NCBI GenBank assembly: GCA_003281285.1
Contig: QCCJ01000001.1
Coordinates: 93,211-157,210, forward strand
Direction: 5' to 3'
DNA length: 64,000 nucleotides
Source: Prochlorococcus sp. AG-347-K22
GTDB lineage: Bacteria > Cyanobacteriota > Cyanobacteriia > PCC-6307 > Cyanobiaceae
Shown: positions 29,426 to 40,208 of the stretch, piece by piece
How positions within the stretch are numbered: the stretch's first letter is position 1
How the letters are laid out: each line of letters starts with the position of its first letter
Notes under the pieces: generated by a model
The model's input: the letters and a program-made list of their open reading frames with translations, nothing else
Databases searched by the model: none
Told to the model about the DNA's origin: nothing
Made by a program: the position numbers and the translations under genes

Positions 29426-30388
29426 TCATATATCTTCCATTGAAATTTTTAAAAAAGCTATTTCCCAGGCCAACCTAGGTTGAATGTTTTTTCTTAACAG
29501 GTATTTTAAATTTTCAAGTTTTTTAACTAAACCTATATTTTTTGTTTTTCTCCACCAAATTGTTTGAATTAAATTTACTAAACAAATCTGTTGAAAAATT
29601 TCAAATTTTTCAGATATTAGTTTAGATATTTCTAATATTTCCAGATTATTTTGAATTGGAGAATCCAATTTACTTATAATTTCATCTGAAAAATCATTCC
29701 AAATTTCAATATTTTTCAATAATTGATTTGGAGATCCATTTGCAGAGTTTATTAAATCTTCAAATTTTAATTTAGTATTTATCTTTAATTTAGAAGTATT
29801 TAAATATTCTTTTAAAATTGACTTTATTTGTTTACTAGAAAAAGATCGAAATCTGACGATTTGGCATCTTGAGATGATTGTATCTAAGAGAAGGTTTAAT
29901 TTAGATGTTAGTAAAATAAAAATGCCATTACTAGGTTCTTCTAAGGTTTTTAAAAGGCAATTTGAGGCTGCTTCGTTTAATAGGTGTGCATCAATAATCA
30001 ACACAATTTTTTTTTCTGAGTTTATTGATTTTTGACTAAGAAAAGTTTTGATATTGCGTATTTGAGCAATTTTAATAATCTCAGATCCATTTTTTATTGT
30101 TTTTTCAAGATCGTAACTTCCTAAACTTTTTGTTGCCAAAAGAGAATCAGGTTCAATAATTAAAAAATCAGGATGGTTATTGTTTGTAATTCTCTCTTCA
30201 ACATTTTCGCTTTGTGAAGACTGTTTGAAAATATCTTTTATAAATTTAAGAGCAGTTTGCTTTTTGCCTAATCCTTCAGCACCATAAAATATATAACCAT
30301 TTGCCAATGATTTGTTTTTAATTATGTTCTTAAGAAAGCTATTGACTTCTTCATTCAAGAAAAAATTATTTTTTTCAACTTCAATCAT
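29426..30388 (-). CDS. holB: DNA polymerase III subunit delta'
   Basis: 320 aa; [51 protein letters not shown] and SRCQIVRF. Confidence 0.85.
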   Translation of the reverse strand: MIEVEKNNFFLNEEVNSFLKNIIKNKSLANGYIFYGAEGLGKKQTALKFIKDIFKQSSQSENVEERITNNNHPDFLIIEPDSLLATKSLGSYDLEKTIKNGSEIIKIAQIRNIKTFLSQKSINSEKKIVLIIDAHLLNEAASNCLLKTLEEPSNGIFILLTSKLNLLLDTIISRCQIVRFRSFSSKQIKSILKEYLNTSKLKINTKLKFEDLINSANGSPNQLLKNIEIWNDFSDEIISKLDSPIQNNLEILEISKLISEKFEIFQQICLVNLIQTIWWRKTKNIGLVKKLENLKYLLRKNIQPRLAWEIAFLKISMEDI

Positions 30389-31023
30389 TTGTTATGAGAA
30401 AAATTTTTTAGCAAAGTCTCTTTAATTTGATTAGAAATAGTCTTAATATTTTGTGAAGCAGATATTACTTTCCAGTTTTTTTGTTTGGCAATTAATTTGA
30501 AGCCTTCATTTACTTTTTCTAAAAATCTAATACCTTCTGATTCTATTCTGTCTGGAATTTCATTTTTTCTTCGTAATATGCTCTCTTCTGGAGAAATTTC
30601 TAAGAAGAAAGTGAGATCTGGAGATGCTCCTTGACACACAATAGATTCAATATTTTTAATTATTTCTAAATTTATATTTCTTCCATAACCTTGATAAGCA
30701 AGTGTGGAATCGGAAAATCTATCACTTATTACCCAATCATTGTTATTTAAAGCAGGTGAAATAATTTTGGAAACGTGTTCAGCTCTATCCGCTGAATAAA
30801 GCAATAATTCTGTAAGAGATGAAGGCTTATTATTTTCATTATTATCAAGAATCAGCCCTCTAAGTTTTTTTCCTAAAAGACTGCCTCCAGGCTCTCTTGT
30901 TGTGATTAATTTAGACCCTTTCTTTATTAGACCACTATTAGGAAGCCATTTAGATAGTTCATCTATTTGGGTAGTTTTACCACATCCATCAATACCCTCA
31001 ATAACGATAAATTTTCCTTTCAT
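30385..31023 (-). CDS. tmk: Thymidylate kinase
   Basis: 212 aa; [30 protein letters not shown] and [16 protein letters not shown]. Confidence 0.93.
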   Translation of the reverse strand: MKGKFIVIEGIDGCGKTTQIDELSKWLPNSGLIKKGSKLITTREPGGSLLGKKLRGLILDNNENNKPSSLTELLLYSADRAEHVSKIISPALNNNDWVISDRFSDSTLAYQGYGRNINLEIIKNIESIVCQGASPDLTFFLEISPEESILRRKNEIPDRIESEGIRFLEKVNEGFKLIAKQKNWKVISASQNIKTISNQIKETLLKNFSHNK

Positions 31024-33318
31024 TTAATCCAAAGATAAAGCATTAATTACAACTGTAATAGAGCTAATAGCCATCAATAACGCTGCTATTGAGGGAGTAA
31101 GAAGAAGACCGTATTTAGGGAACAAAATGCCGGCGGCTAAAGGTATAGCTAGTAAGTTGTAACCAAAAGCCCATGTTAGATTTTGCTTTATTTTTCTTAT
31201 AGTTTTTTTTGCAAGATTTAAGGCGTATGGTAATCCATTTAGTTGATCTCCCATTAATACTACATCTGCATTTGCCTTGGCTATTTGAGTCCCTGATCCT
31301 ACCGCAATTCCTAAGTCTGAGGATGCTAAGGCTGGGACATCATTAATACCATCTCCAATCATTGCCACTTTATTATTAATTTTTAAATTTTCTATAGTTT
31401 TAAGCTTCATTTCAGGAAGAAGATCCCATTTTACTTCTGTTTCTTTACAACCAATTTTTTTTGCTAAAGCTAAAACCGTTTCTTTCCTATCGCCACTTAA
31501 AATGTTAATTTTAAATTTGTTTTCTCTCAAATTTTGAACTGTTTTAATTGAATCATCTCTAAGTAAATCTCCGAGTAAAATAAAGCCTAATAACTTATCT
31601 TTGATACTTACTCCAATGATAGTGTTTGTTTTTGTTTCTTCATTTTCAATGACTTTTTTTGCATCACTATCAATAATTATTCCTTTGCTTAGTAGCCATT
31701 CAATATTTCCAATATTTATAATTCCATCAATTGACTCAAGTTCTCCAGAAATACCTCGCCCTGAATGAGTGAAAATTTTTTTTATTGGAAATAAACTTAA
31801 ATTTTGCTTTTTTGCCTCTTGAATTAAGGCACCTGCGATTGGATGTCTGCTTTCTTTTTCTAAACTGGCAGCTATTTTTAATAAAAATGAATGATCATTA
31901 TTATTTTTGTAATCAACAATAAAAGGCTTACCTTTTGTTAAGGTACCTGTCTTGTCAAAAATAATCTGATTAATTTTTGAAGCCATCTCTATTTTATCCC
32001 CGCCTTTAAATAAAACCCCTTTTTTTGCTGCTTTACCTGATGCGACAGTAATTACTGTTGGGGTGGCCAAACCTAATGCACAAGGACAAGCTATCACTAA
32101 AACGGCAATTGATAATTGAATTGCTAAACTCAGGAAATTCTCAGCATTACTACCAAGCGAACTGTGCAGTGTATGGCTTGAGTGAGTAATTAATTCGTGA
32201 TTGCGACTTAATAAATCAGGCCATATGTTTCTTGCCCCCTTCCACCAAAAGAAGAAGGTTAAAGTAGCAAAAAAAAGTACAAAGTAAGTGAATTTACCTG
32301 CAATTTCATCTGCAATGCTTTGAATGCGAGGTTTTCTTGCATTTACAGACTCAATAAGATTTACAAGTTTTGCAAGAGAAGATTCTCCTCCGACCTTTTG
32401 TACTTTAAGCCTAAGAGTTGAATTAAGATTTAAAGACCCACTACATAGATTTTCGCCTTCTTTTACTTCTATAGGTTTGGATTCTCCAGTAATATGTGAA
32501 ACATCAACATATGAATTACCTCGGGTAACAATGCAGTCAGCAGGTACTCTGTCTCCTGCTAAAACTTGAATCTCCTGATCAGGTCTTAAAGTGTTCACTC
32601 TTATTGACTTTATTTGATTGTCTTCTGTATAGATATTTGCCATTTCAGGTTGAAGATCTATTAATTCTCCAATTGATGAAGCAGTTTGATATCTTGCTCT
32701 TTCTTCTAAGTAACGCCCAATCAGTATGAAGCCTAACAGCATAACTGGCTCATTGAAAAAACAAGGAAAACCAGTGGCAGGAAAAATTAAGGATAGAAGA
32801 CTTGTTGTATATGCGCTGATGACCCCAAGTGCTACTAAAGAATCCATATCGGGATGGTTGTTAATAAATGATTTAAAACCATTAATAATTATTCCTCTGC
32901 CAGGAAATAATAGAGCTGACGTTGCTAATGAAGCGTGAAAAAATATATTACCTAATATTGGAAAATTTATATAGCTTCCTTCTGCCAGATGACCTAATCC
33001 TGAAAAAAATAAAAGTAATAGGGCAAAAGTTAGTTTTTTCCATTGATTATTCCACTTCTTTTTTTTTTCTAATTCTGCTTTGTTTATTTTTTTTGAAAAA
33101 TCATTAATGTAAATCTTTGATGGGAAACCATTCTCTTTTAGATTTTCGAGAACTGATTCTATTTCTATATGTTTCTGGGTAATTTCAAAATAAGCACTTT
33201 CAGTAAGCAAGTTAACAGAAACATTTTCAATACCATCAGAATTATTCAATATTTTTTCAACAGTACTAACACAACCTCCGCACTTCATTCCTGTAACGCT
33301 TAATTGAATGCTCTCCAT
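31024..33318 (-). CDS. Heavy-metal (copper-type) translocating P-type ATPase
   Basis: 764 aa; GMKCGGCVSTVEK metal-binding domain, CPCALGLATP, DKTGTLTKGKP and GDGINDVPALA. Confidence 0.92.
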   Translation of the reverse strand: MESIQLSVTGMKCGGCVSTVEKILNNSDGIENVSVNLLTESAYFEITQKHIEIESVLENLKENGFPSKIYINDFSKKINKAELEKKKKWNNQWKKLTFALLLLFFSGLGHLAEGSYINFPILGNIFFHASLATSALLFPGRGIIINGFKSFINNHPDMDSLVALGVISAYTTSLLSLIFPATGFPCFFNEPVMLLGFILIGRYLEERARYQTASSIGELIDLQPEMANIYTEDNQIKSIRVNTLRPDQEIQVLAGDRVPADCIVTRGNSYVDVSHITGESKPIEVKEGENLCSGSLNLNSTLRLKVQKVGGESSLAKLVNLIESVNARKPRIQSIADEIAGKFTYFVLFFATLTFFFWWKGARNIWPDLLSRNHELITHSSHTLHSSLGSNAENFLSLAIQLSIAVLVIACPCALGLATPTVITVASGKAAKKGVLFKGGDKIEMASKINQIIFDKTGTLTKGKPFIVDYKNNNDHSFLLKIAASLEKESRHPIAGALIQEAKKQNLSLFPIKKIFTHSGRGISGELESIDGIINIGNIEWLLSKGIIIDSDAKKVIENEETKTNTIIGVSIKDKLLGFILLGDLLRDDSIKTVQNLRENKFKINILSGDRKETVLALAKKIGCKETEVKWDLLPEMKLKTIENLKINNKVAMIGDGINDVPALASSDLGIAVGSGTQIAKANADVVLMGDQLNGLPYALNLAKKTIRKIKQNLTWAFGYNLLAIPLAAGILFPKYGLLLTPSIAALLMAISSITVVINALSLD

Positions 33319-33438
33319 ATTTTTTATGATAGAAGCAAATTAATGCTTGACTTTATATCTAACTATAATAATAAATGTAATAGACTTTTTAAATAGTAAT
33401 TTTTAAATTATTATATTAACTTTATTAGAATTTGAGCA

Positions 33439-33960
33439 GTGCCTAGTAATCAAAACAGAGACAATTTTATTGATAAAGCTTTTACTGTAATCGCTGAATC
33501 AATTGTAAAAATAATGCCTATCGCTGAGAAAGAAAAAAAGGCATATATTTATTACAGAGATGGCTTAGCTGCACAAAATAATGGGGATTATTCGGAAGCA
33601 TTAGAGTATTACAAAGAGAGCTTACTGCTTGAAGAAAATAAAATTGATAGGGGTGAGACTTTAAAAAATATGGCAATTATATACATGAGTAACGGTGAAG
33701 AGGATTTGTCTATTGAAACTTATGAAAAAGCATTAGTAGAAAATCCCAAACAGCCATCTTGCTTGAAAAATATAGGTTTGATTTATGAAAAAAGGGGAAG
33801 ATATGCTGAGCAAAATGGTGATCTAGATCAGAGAGATATTTGGTTTGATAAAGCTGCTGAAGTCTGGTCTAAAGCAGTGAGACTTTATCCAGGTGGTTAT
33901 CTAGATATTGAGAATTGGTTGAAAAACTCAGGCAGAAGCTCAATTGATATGTACCTTTGA
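33439..33960 (+). CDS. ycf3: Photosystem I assembly protein Ycf3 (GTG start)
   Basis: 173 aa TPR protein; [58 protein letters not shown]. Confidence 0.92.
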   Translation: MPSNQNRDNFIDKAFTVIAESIVKIMPIAEKEKKAYIYYRDGLAAQNNGDYSEALEYYKESLLLEENKIDRGETLKNMAIIYMSNGEEDLSIETYEKALVENPKQPSCLKNIGLIYEKRGRYAEQNGDLDQRDIWFDKAAEVWSKAVRLYPGGYLDIENWLKNSGRSSIDMYL

Positions 33961-33965
33961 TTTTT

Positions 33966-35327
33966 TTATTTTGATAAAGAATAATCAACTGCTTCTTTAA
34001 TATTGGATATCTCTTTGATATTTATTAAATTTTGAAAATTATTATTTAGTTCCTCCTCTAGTTTAGGTACGACGATATTTTTGATCCCTAGTCTTACAGC
34101 TTCTTCTATCTTTGTCCGAAGGTTATTTGATTTTCTAACCTGACCACTCAAACCCAGTTCCCCAATAAATGAGCTACTCGCCAAAGGAGGAATATTTTTC
34201 AAACTTGATAAAATTGATATCGCTACACCTAAGTCAGATGATGGATCATTAATCTCAAATCCCCCACCAGTAGCTATATAACAATCAAATTCAGATAATT
34301 TTATCCCTACGTGTTTTTCGATAACAGCTAGAATCTGATGCAATCTATTTATGCTTATTCCAGTTGTAGTGCGTCTTGGGTTACTGTAAAAAGTTTTGTT
34401 TACCAGTGCTTGTATATCAACTGCTAATGGTCGAGTGCCTTCATTTGTAATCGTAGTTGTAACACCTGAAATATTTTCTTTATTTGTAAAAATTGAACTT
34501 GGGTTTTTTATCTCTCGTAAACCCTCATCAAGCATTTCAAAAATTCCAATCTCGAAGGTCGATCCAAATCGATTTTTTATACTTCTTAATAATCTATGTG
34601 AGGAAATATTATCTCCTTCAAAGTTTATTACTGTATCAACTAAATGCTCTAGAGTTTTAGGGCCAGCTAAAGCTCCATCTTTGGTTACATGACCAATTAT
34701 TAGAAGAGCAATATTATTGTCTTTGGCAAGATTTTGCAATTCAGATGAACATTCTCTAACTTGAGAAACCGATCCTGGAGAACTTTGCATTTCATGATTA
34801 TGGATGGCTTGAATACTATCAATAATTGCGAAACTTGGATTTACACGTTTGATCTCTTCAATAATTAGGGATAAATTGGTTTCTGCAAAAATTTTTAAAT
34901 CAATACTTTTTTGATTTAATCTTTCCCATCTAATTTTTACTTGTTCTAAAGATTCTTCTGCAGTTATATATAAAACTTTCTCATTAAGAGATATTTTTCC
35001 TGCTGATTGAAGAACTATTGTGCTTTTACCTATACCTGGTTCTCCTCCTAGTAAAACAACAGATCCAGGTACTATTCCACCTCCAAGCACTCGATCAAAT
35101 TCTCTAAAACCACTTGTGAATCTTGATATCTTTTTTGATGAAATCTCATTAAATTGAATAGATTTTTTACTATTTTTTAAATTTTTTGTTTCTTGGTATT
35201 TAGATCCCTTACTTTTTATTTCTTCAACAATGGAATTCCATGAGTTGCAATTTAGGCATCTACCAAAGTATTGAGAAGTTTCAGATCCGCAATTCTGACA
35301 AATAAAAGTAGATAATTTGCTAGACAT
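33966..35327 (-). CDS. radA: DNA repair protein RadA
   Basis: 453 aa; zinc finger CQNCGSETSQYFGRCLNCNSWNS, GGEPGIGKST Walker A and KNRFGST. Confidence 0.92.
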   Translation of the reverse strand: MSSKLSTFICQNCGSETSQYFGRCLNCNSWNSIVEEIKSKGSKYQETKNLKNSKKSIQFNEISSKKISRFTSGFREFDRVLGGGIVPGSVVLLGGEPGIGKSTIVLQSAGKISLNEKVLYITAEESLEQVKIRWERLNQKSIDLKIFAETNLSLIIEEIKRVNPSFAIIDSIQAIHNHEMQSSPGSVSQVRECSSELQNLAKDNNIALLIIGHVTKDGALAGPKTLEHLVDTVINFEGDNISSHRLLRSIKNRFGSTFEIGIFEMLDEGLREIKNPSSIFTNKENISGVTTTITNEGTRPLAVDIQALVNKTFYSNPRRTTTGISINRLHQILAVIEKHVGIKLSEFDCYIATGGGFEINDPSSDLGVAISILSSLKNIPPLASSSFIGELGLSGQVRKSNNLRTKIEEAVRLGIKNIVVPKLEEELNNNFQNLINIKEISNIKEAVDYSLSK

Positions 35328-35434
35328 TTAGTCTGTGAATGAAGTAATGGAACTAGAATGTTTGGGATTTTGCCCCTCTACAAGTTAGATTAGGTTAATA
35401 ATAAATTCTCTTACTGATTAGCTAATAGAAACAA

Positions 35435-36181
35435 ATGGCTCTATCTAGTCAAACTAAAGAAACTATACTTGTCGCAGATGACGAGGCAAGTATTAGAAGA
35501 ATTTTGGAGACACGTCTCTCCATGATTGGCTACAAAGTTGTAACTGCAAGTGATGGCAAAGAAGCACTGAAGTTATTTAAAGATTATGAACCTGATTTAG
35601 TAGTGCTTGACGTTATGATGCCAAAGCTAGATGGTTATGGAGTTTGTCAAGAGTTAAGGAAAGATTCTGATGTTCCAATTGTTATGTTAACTGCCTTAGG
35701 AGATGTTGCAGATAGGATAACAGGTTTAGAATTAGGGGCTGATGATTACGTAGTAAAACCATTTAGCCCAAAGGAGTTAGAAGCTAGAATTAGGTGCGTT
35801 CTTAGAAGAATCGACAAAGAGCAAATTCCTGGAATGCCTAATTCAGGATTAATTTTGGTTACGGATATAAAAATTGATACAAATCGAAGACAAGTTTTTA
35901 AAAGTGATGAGAGAATTAGATTAACTGGTATGGAATTTAGTCTATTAGAGCTTTTGGTCAGTAGGTCAGGAGAGCCATTTAGTAGAGGAGAGATTTTGAA
36001 AGAAGTTTGGGGATATACCCCCGAGAGACATGTAGATACAAGAGTCGTGGATGTTCATATATCAAGATTAAGATCAAAACTGGAGGCTGATCCAGCAAAT
36101 CCTGAATTAATTTTGACAGCAAGGGGTACAGGATATCTTTTCCAACGGATTGTCGATATTGCTCCTTTTGATGGTAAATAA
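35435..36181 (+). CDS. rpaB: OmpR-family response regulator RpaB
   Basis: 248 aa; ETILVADDEASIRRILETRLSMIGYKVVTASDGKEAL...LVVLDVMMPKLDGYGVCQELR plus DNA-binding domain. Confidence 0.9.
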   Translation: MALSSQTKETILVADDEASIRRILETRLSMIGYKVVTASDGKEALKLFKDYEPDLVVLDVMMPKLDGYGVCQELRKDSDVPIVMLTALGDVADRITGLELGADDYVVKPFSPKELEARIRCVLRRIDKEQIPGMPNSGLILVTDIKIDTNRRQVFKSDERIRLTGMEFSLLELLVSRSGEPFSRGEILKEVWGYTPERHVDTRVVDVHISRLRSKLEADPANPELILTARGTGYLFQRIVDIAPFDGK

Positions 36182-37600
36182 ATGGGGAAAGAAACAGCGC
36201 AAAAAATTAACAAGTCCAGAGCTATTAGAAGATTAGTTATTTGGTACAAAAGAAATTCTGCTGTGACTTCTATAGTTGATACTGCTGCAAGTTCTGCAGC
36301 AACGGCTAGTAATGTTGCGGGTAATATGGTTTCTGGTGCTGGATCAGTAGTAACCACAGCTAGTAATGTTGCAAGTAATGTTGCAGGTAATGTTGCAGGT
36401 AATGTAGTTTCAAGTGCTGAATCTGTTGTTAATACTGCTAGTAGTGTAGTTTCAAATGCTAGTACAATAGCTAAAAATACATTACAGCCATTAGTTTTTG
36501 ATCCATTAAAAAGATTACAAAATAACGATAATGTTTTAGACAGGGTAGAGGAATCTCAATCTAAAAGAATTTGGATCGCAGTTGATGGGATGGGAGGAGA
36601 TTATGCTCCTGGTCCCATTCTTGAGGGTTGCCTAGAAGCAATAAGTAGATTTCCAATAAATATAAAGTTTGTCGGCAACATTGAAAAAGTTAAAGATGCA
36701 GCAGAAAAAACTGGTTTAGCAGAATTATTAGAAAATGAAATAGATAATAATCGTCTCGAATTAATTGATAGTGGAGAGCCTATTGGGATGAATGAAGAAG
36801 CTACCGCAGTTAGAAAAAGGAAAAATGCAAGTATAAATGTTGCGATGGATTTAGTTAGAAATAATAAAGCTGAAGCTGTCTACTCAGCGGGTAATTCAGG
36901 TGCCATGATGGCTTCTGCCATATTTAGAATTGGGAGATTGAAAGGGATTGAGAGACCAGCAATAGGAGCATTGTTTCCAACAAGGGATCAAACTCGTCCG
37001 GTATTAGTTTTAGATGTCGGTGCAAATACTGATTGTAAGCCATCTTATCTGCATCAATTTGCTCTTCTAGGTAATGTTTATGCAAAGGATGTCCTACAAG
37101 TACGAAAACCAAGAATTGGTCTTTTAAATATCGGAGAAGAAGAATGTAAAGGTAATGATTTATCCCTAAAAACATTTGAATTATTATCCTCTGAAAAAAG
37201 TTTTGACTTTGGAGGTAATTGTGAAGGGCGAGATGTATTATCAGGTAGTTTCGACGTAGTAGTCTGTGATGGATTTACTGGGAATATATTATTGAAATTT
37301 CTTGAATCTGTGGGAGGTGTATTATTAGATATCTTGAGATCTGAGCTGCCACGTGGAAGGCGGGGGAAAGTTGGTTCAGCTTTTTTAAAAAGTAATCTTC
37401 TCAGAATTAAGAAAAGGTTAGATCATGCTGAACATGGAGGAGCTTTATTACTTGGTGTGAATGGTATTTGCGTTATTGGTCATGGAAGTAGCAAATCTTT
37501 ATCAGTAGTTAGTGCTCTTCGCTTGGCTCACTCTGCAGTGAATCATGGTGTTATGGACAATTTAAATCAACTGCAAAAGCTTCAAGTTTTAAATTCATAA
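36182..37600 (+). CDS. plsX: Phosphate acyltransferase PlsX with a long repetitive N-terminal extension
   Basis: 472 aa; PlsX core begins near aa 129 (RIWIAVDGMGGDYAPGPILEG); aa 28-99 are an Ala/Ser/Val/Asn/Gly-rich repeat. Confidence 0.9.
   Translation: MGKETAQKINKSRAIRRLVIWYKRNSAVTSIVDTAASSAATASNVAGNMVSGAGSVVTTASNVASNVAGNVAGNVVSSAESVVNTASSVVSNASTIAKNTLQPLVFDPLKRLQNNDNVLDRVEESQSKRIWIAVDGMGGDYAPGPILEGCLEAISRFPINIKFVGNIEKVKDAAEKTGLAELLENEIDNNRLELIDSGEPIGMNEEATAVRKRKNASINVAMDLVRNNKAEAVYSAGNSGAMMASAIFRIGRLKGIERPAIGALFPTRDQTRPVLVLDVGANTDCKPSYLHQFALLGNVYAKDVLQVRKPRIGLLNIGEEECKGNDLSLKTFELLSSEKSFDFGGNCEGRDVLSGSFDVVVCDGFTGNILLKFLESVGGVLLDILRSELPRGRRGKVGSAFLKSNLLRIKKRLDHAEHGGALLLGVNGICVIGHGSSKSLSVVSALRLAHSAVNHGVMDNLNQLQKLQVLNS
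36263..36478 (+). repeat. Coding repeat region in the PlsX N-terminus
   Basis: Three imperfect S(I/V)VxTA-S... modules of about 22-26 aa, with 12-bp units encoding ASNVASNVAGNVAGNV. Confidence 0.7.
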
Positions 37601-37654
37601 AACATATTGAGTCGAATTTATGTTTGACTAATATAAGTAACTTAAAGAACTCTT

Positions 37655-38662
37655 TTGGAAGGAACAAATTTTAATCAGATTGGAGTGTCATTCAAGGGAA
37701 GCGGAAGTTATGTACCTGATCAAATCCTAACTAATCAAAAAATTAGTCAAAAGGTTGATACAAGCAATGAATGGATAAAATCTAGAACTGGCATTTCTGA
37801 GAGAAGAATCTCCAGTTTAGAAGATAATGTTAATGAGATGGGTTATAAGGCTGCTCTAACTGCTATAGAAATGGCTAATTGGGATATTAAAACGATTGAT
37901 TTGATTGTTTTAGCTACTTCTACTCCGCATGATTTATTTGGATCAGCGCCATCCATTCAAGCTAAATTAGGAGCAGCTAATGCTGTAGCTTTCGATTTAA
38001 CTGCAGCTTGTAGTGGTTTTTTATTTGCCTTAATAACAGCTTCACAATTTTTAAAAGGGGGTAGTTTTAAAAGGGCTATTGTTATTGGAGCAGATCAATT
38101 ATCAAGTTTTGTTGATTGGAACGATAGAAGAAGTTGTATTCTCTTTGGAGATGGTGCCGGTGCATTAGCAATTGAAGCCACAAATGAATTTGATAATTTT
38201 ATAGGTTTTGATATGAGAACTGATGGGGGGAGGGGTTCTTTTCTTAACCTTCCATCAACAAATAATAAGGATTTAATAGTTGACGAAATTGACTTTTTAA
38301 GTGGTGGTTTTTCTCCAATTCAAATGAATGGTCAGGAAGTTTATAAATTTGCAGTTAAAGAAGTTCCGATAATTCTTGAAAAGTTGTTGAAAAAAATGAA
38401 ATATGATTCTGATCACGTTGATTGGCTCTTGCTGCATCAAGCTAATCAAAGAATATTGGATTCTGTAGGAGAAAGGTTAAAAATTCCCAGAGAAAAAATT
38501 CTTAGCAATTTAGAAAAATATGGCAATACGTCAGCAGCAACTATTCCACTAATGATGGATGAGGCTGTAAGAGATTATAGAATTAAACAAAATGATATTA
38601 TTGCTACAAGTGGTTTCGGTGCTGGGCTAAGTTGGGGTGCAGCCCTAATTAAATGGGGTTAA
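37655..38662 (+). CDS. fabH: Beta-ketoacyl-ACP synthase III (TTG start)
   Basis: 335 aa; SNEWIKSRTGISERRI, FDLTAACSGFLFAL and GNTSAATIPLMMDEAV. Confidence 0.92.
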   Translation: MEGTNFNQIGVSFKGSGSYVPDQILTNQKISQKVDTSNEWIKSRTGISERRISSLEDNVNEMGYKAALTAIEMANWDIKTIDLIVLATSTPHDLFGSAPSIQAKLGAANAVAFDLTAACSGFLFALITASQFLKGGSFKRAIVIGADQLSSFVDWNDRRSCILFGDGAGALAIEATNEFDNFIGFDMRTDGGRGSFLNLPSTNNKDLIVDEIDFLSGGFSPIQMNGQEVYKFAVKEVPIILEKLLKKMKYDSDHVDWLLLHQANQRILDSVGERLKIPREKILSNLEKYGNTSAATIPLMMDEAVRDYRIKQNDIIATSGFGAGLSWGAALIKWG

Positions 38663-38680
38663 AAACAAAATAGGAACATT

Positions 38681-39577
38681 ATGACAGTTGCATGGGTATT
38701 CCCTGGACAGGGTTCGCAAAAAATTGGAATGGCAAAACAAATTAAAAATTTGCCGAGCACAAAAGATAGGTTTAGTTATGCTTCTGAGATATTTGAGAGA
38801 AATTTATTTGAAATTTGCGAGTTAAATTCTGATCCAACAAATCCTCTTAGTGATTTGAATAATACAAGAAATACACAAATCTGTCTTTTTTTGGTTGAAT
38901 CAATTTTATTAGATGCCTTGAAAGAAAATGGTTTTAAACCAACTTATGTTGCTGGGCATAGTCTGGGAGAAATAACTGCATTATATTGTGCGGATGTTTT
39001 TTCATTCGAAGACTGCGTATCACTAATAAAAGTAAGATCTCAATTGATGGTAAATGCTGGGCAAGGATCTATGGCAGCAGTAATTGGTTTTGATAGAAAT
39101 GAACTTGAATTATTAGTCAAAAATAGTGAAGATGTTGTAATTGCTAATGATAATAGCTCTTCCCAAGTTGTCTTATCAGGATCTAACGAAGAGTTAGACA
39201 ATTTATCGAAAAAAATTTCTTGTAAAAGATTTCTAAAATTAAATGTTTCAGGTGCATTCCATTCACCATTCATGGATGAGCCTGCAGTAAAATTTTCTGA
39301 GTATTTAAAACAGATTAAGTTTAAAAATCCTTCTTTCCCAGTAATAAGTAATTATGACCCTTCATTATGTGACGATCCAGATGAGCTTAAAATTAGATTG
39401 GAAAATCAAATGTGTAATGGCGTAAGGTGGCGAGAAACTATGGATTTAATGGCAAAAGATAATGATCTTCATTTTGTTGAAGTTGGCCCATCAAATGTGC
39501 TTAGCGGTTTAGCAAAAAGACATATGAAAGATTTAAAAATTTCTCAAGTTTCATCTTCTAATCAAATAACTTATTAA
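38681..39577 (+). CDS. fabD: Malonyl-CoA-ACP transacylase
   Basis: 298 aa; WVFPGQGSQKIGM, AGHSLGEITALYCA and GAFHSPFM. Confidence 0.92.
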   Translation: MTVAWVFPGQGSQKIGMAKQIKNLPSTKDRFSYASEIFERNLFEICELNSDPTNPLSDLNNTRNTQICLFLVESILLDALKENGFKPTYVAGHSLGEITALYCADVFSFEDCVSLIKVRSQLMVNAGQGSMAAVIGFDRNELELLVKNSEDVVIANDNSSSQVVLSGSNEELDNLSKKISCKRFLKLNVSGAFHSPFMDEPAVKFSEYLKQIKFKNPSFPVISNYDPSLCDDPDELKIRLENQMCNGVRWRETMDLMAKDNDLHFVEVGPSNVLSGLAKRHMKDLKISQVSSSNQITY

Positions 39578-39583
39578 AAAAGT

Positions 39584-40204
39584 ATGAAAAATGATGTTTT
39601 TCAGAAATTAACCTATCAATTGGTTAGCAAACTTTTTGTATTACCAATTTATAAATTTGTATTTAGAGGTCATTTAATAGGTATAGAAAATATTCCACAA
39701 AAAAATGCTTTTATAATGGTTTCTAATCATGGTTCTTTGCTTGACCCTCCTTTGTTAGGACATGCTCTTGGACGTAATATATCTTTTATGGCCAAGGCAG
39801 AGCTATTTAAAATACCTTTACTTGGGTTTATTATCAAGGCTTGTGGAGCTTATCCTGTAAAAAGAGGAATTGTTGATAAAAATACCATTAAAACAGCATG
39901 TAAAAAATTATCAAATGATAATTGTATTGGAATATTTATTGATGGTACTCGTCAAAAAAATGGTCGAGTGAATAGGCCCAAACAAGGAGCAGCATTATTA
40001 GCCTTTAAAAATCAAAAATTATTATTGCCTGTTGCAATAGTAAATTCTCATAGACTTATAAGATTTAAATTCTTTATTCCTTTGTTTTCAAAAATAGTTA
40101 TTAAAGTGGGAAAACCTATTCTACCTCCACAGAGTTCATCAAGAGATGATCTGAATTCTGTAACAATGCACCTTCAAGATAATATTAATAATTTGATTGG
40201 ATAA
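39584..40204 (+). CDS. plsC: 1-acyl-sn-glycerol-3-phosphate acyltransferase
   Basis: 206 aa; VSNHGSLLDPPLLG, AYPVKRG and FIDGTRQKNGRV. Confidence 0.88.
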   Translation: MKNDVFQKLTYQLVSKLFVLPIYKFVFRGHLIGIENIPQKNAFIMVSNHGSLLDPPLLGHALGRNISFMAKAELFKIPLLGFIIKACGAYPVKRGIVDKNTIKTACKKLSNDNCIGIFIDGTRQKNGRVNRPKQGAALLAFKNQKLLLPVAIVNSHRLIRFKFFIPLFSKIVIKVGKPILPPQSSSRDDLNSVTMHLQDNINNLIG

Positions 40205-40208
40205 ATAT

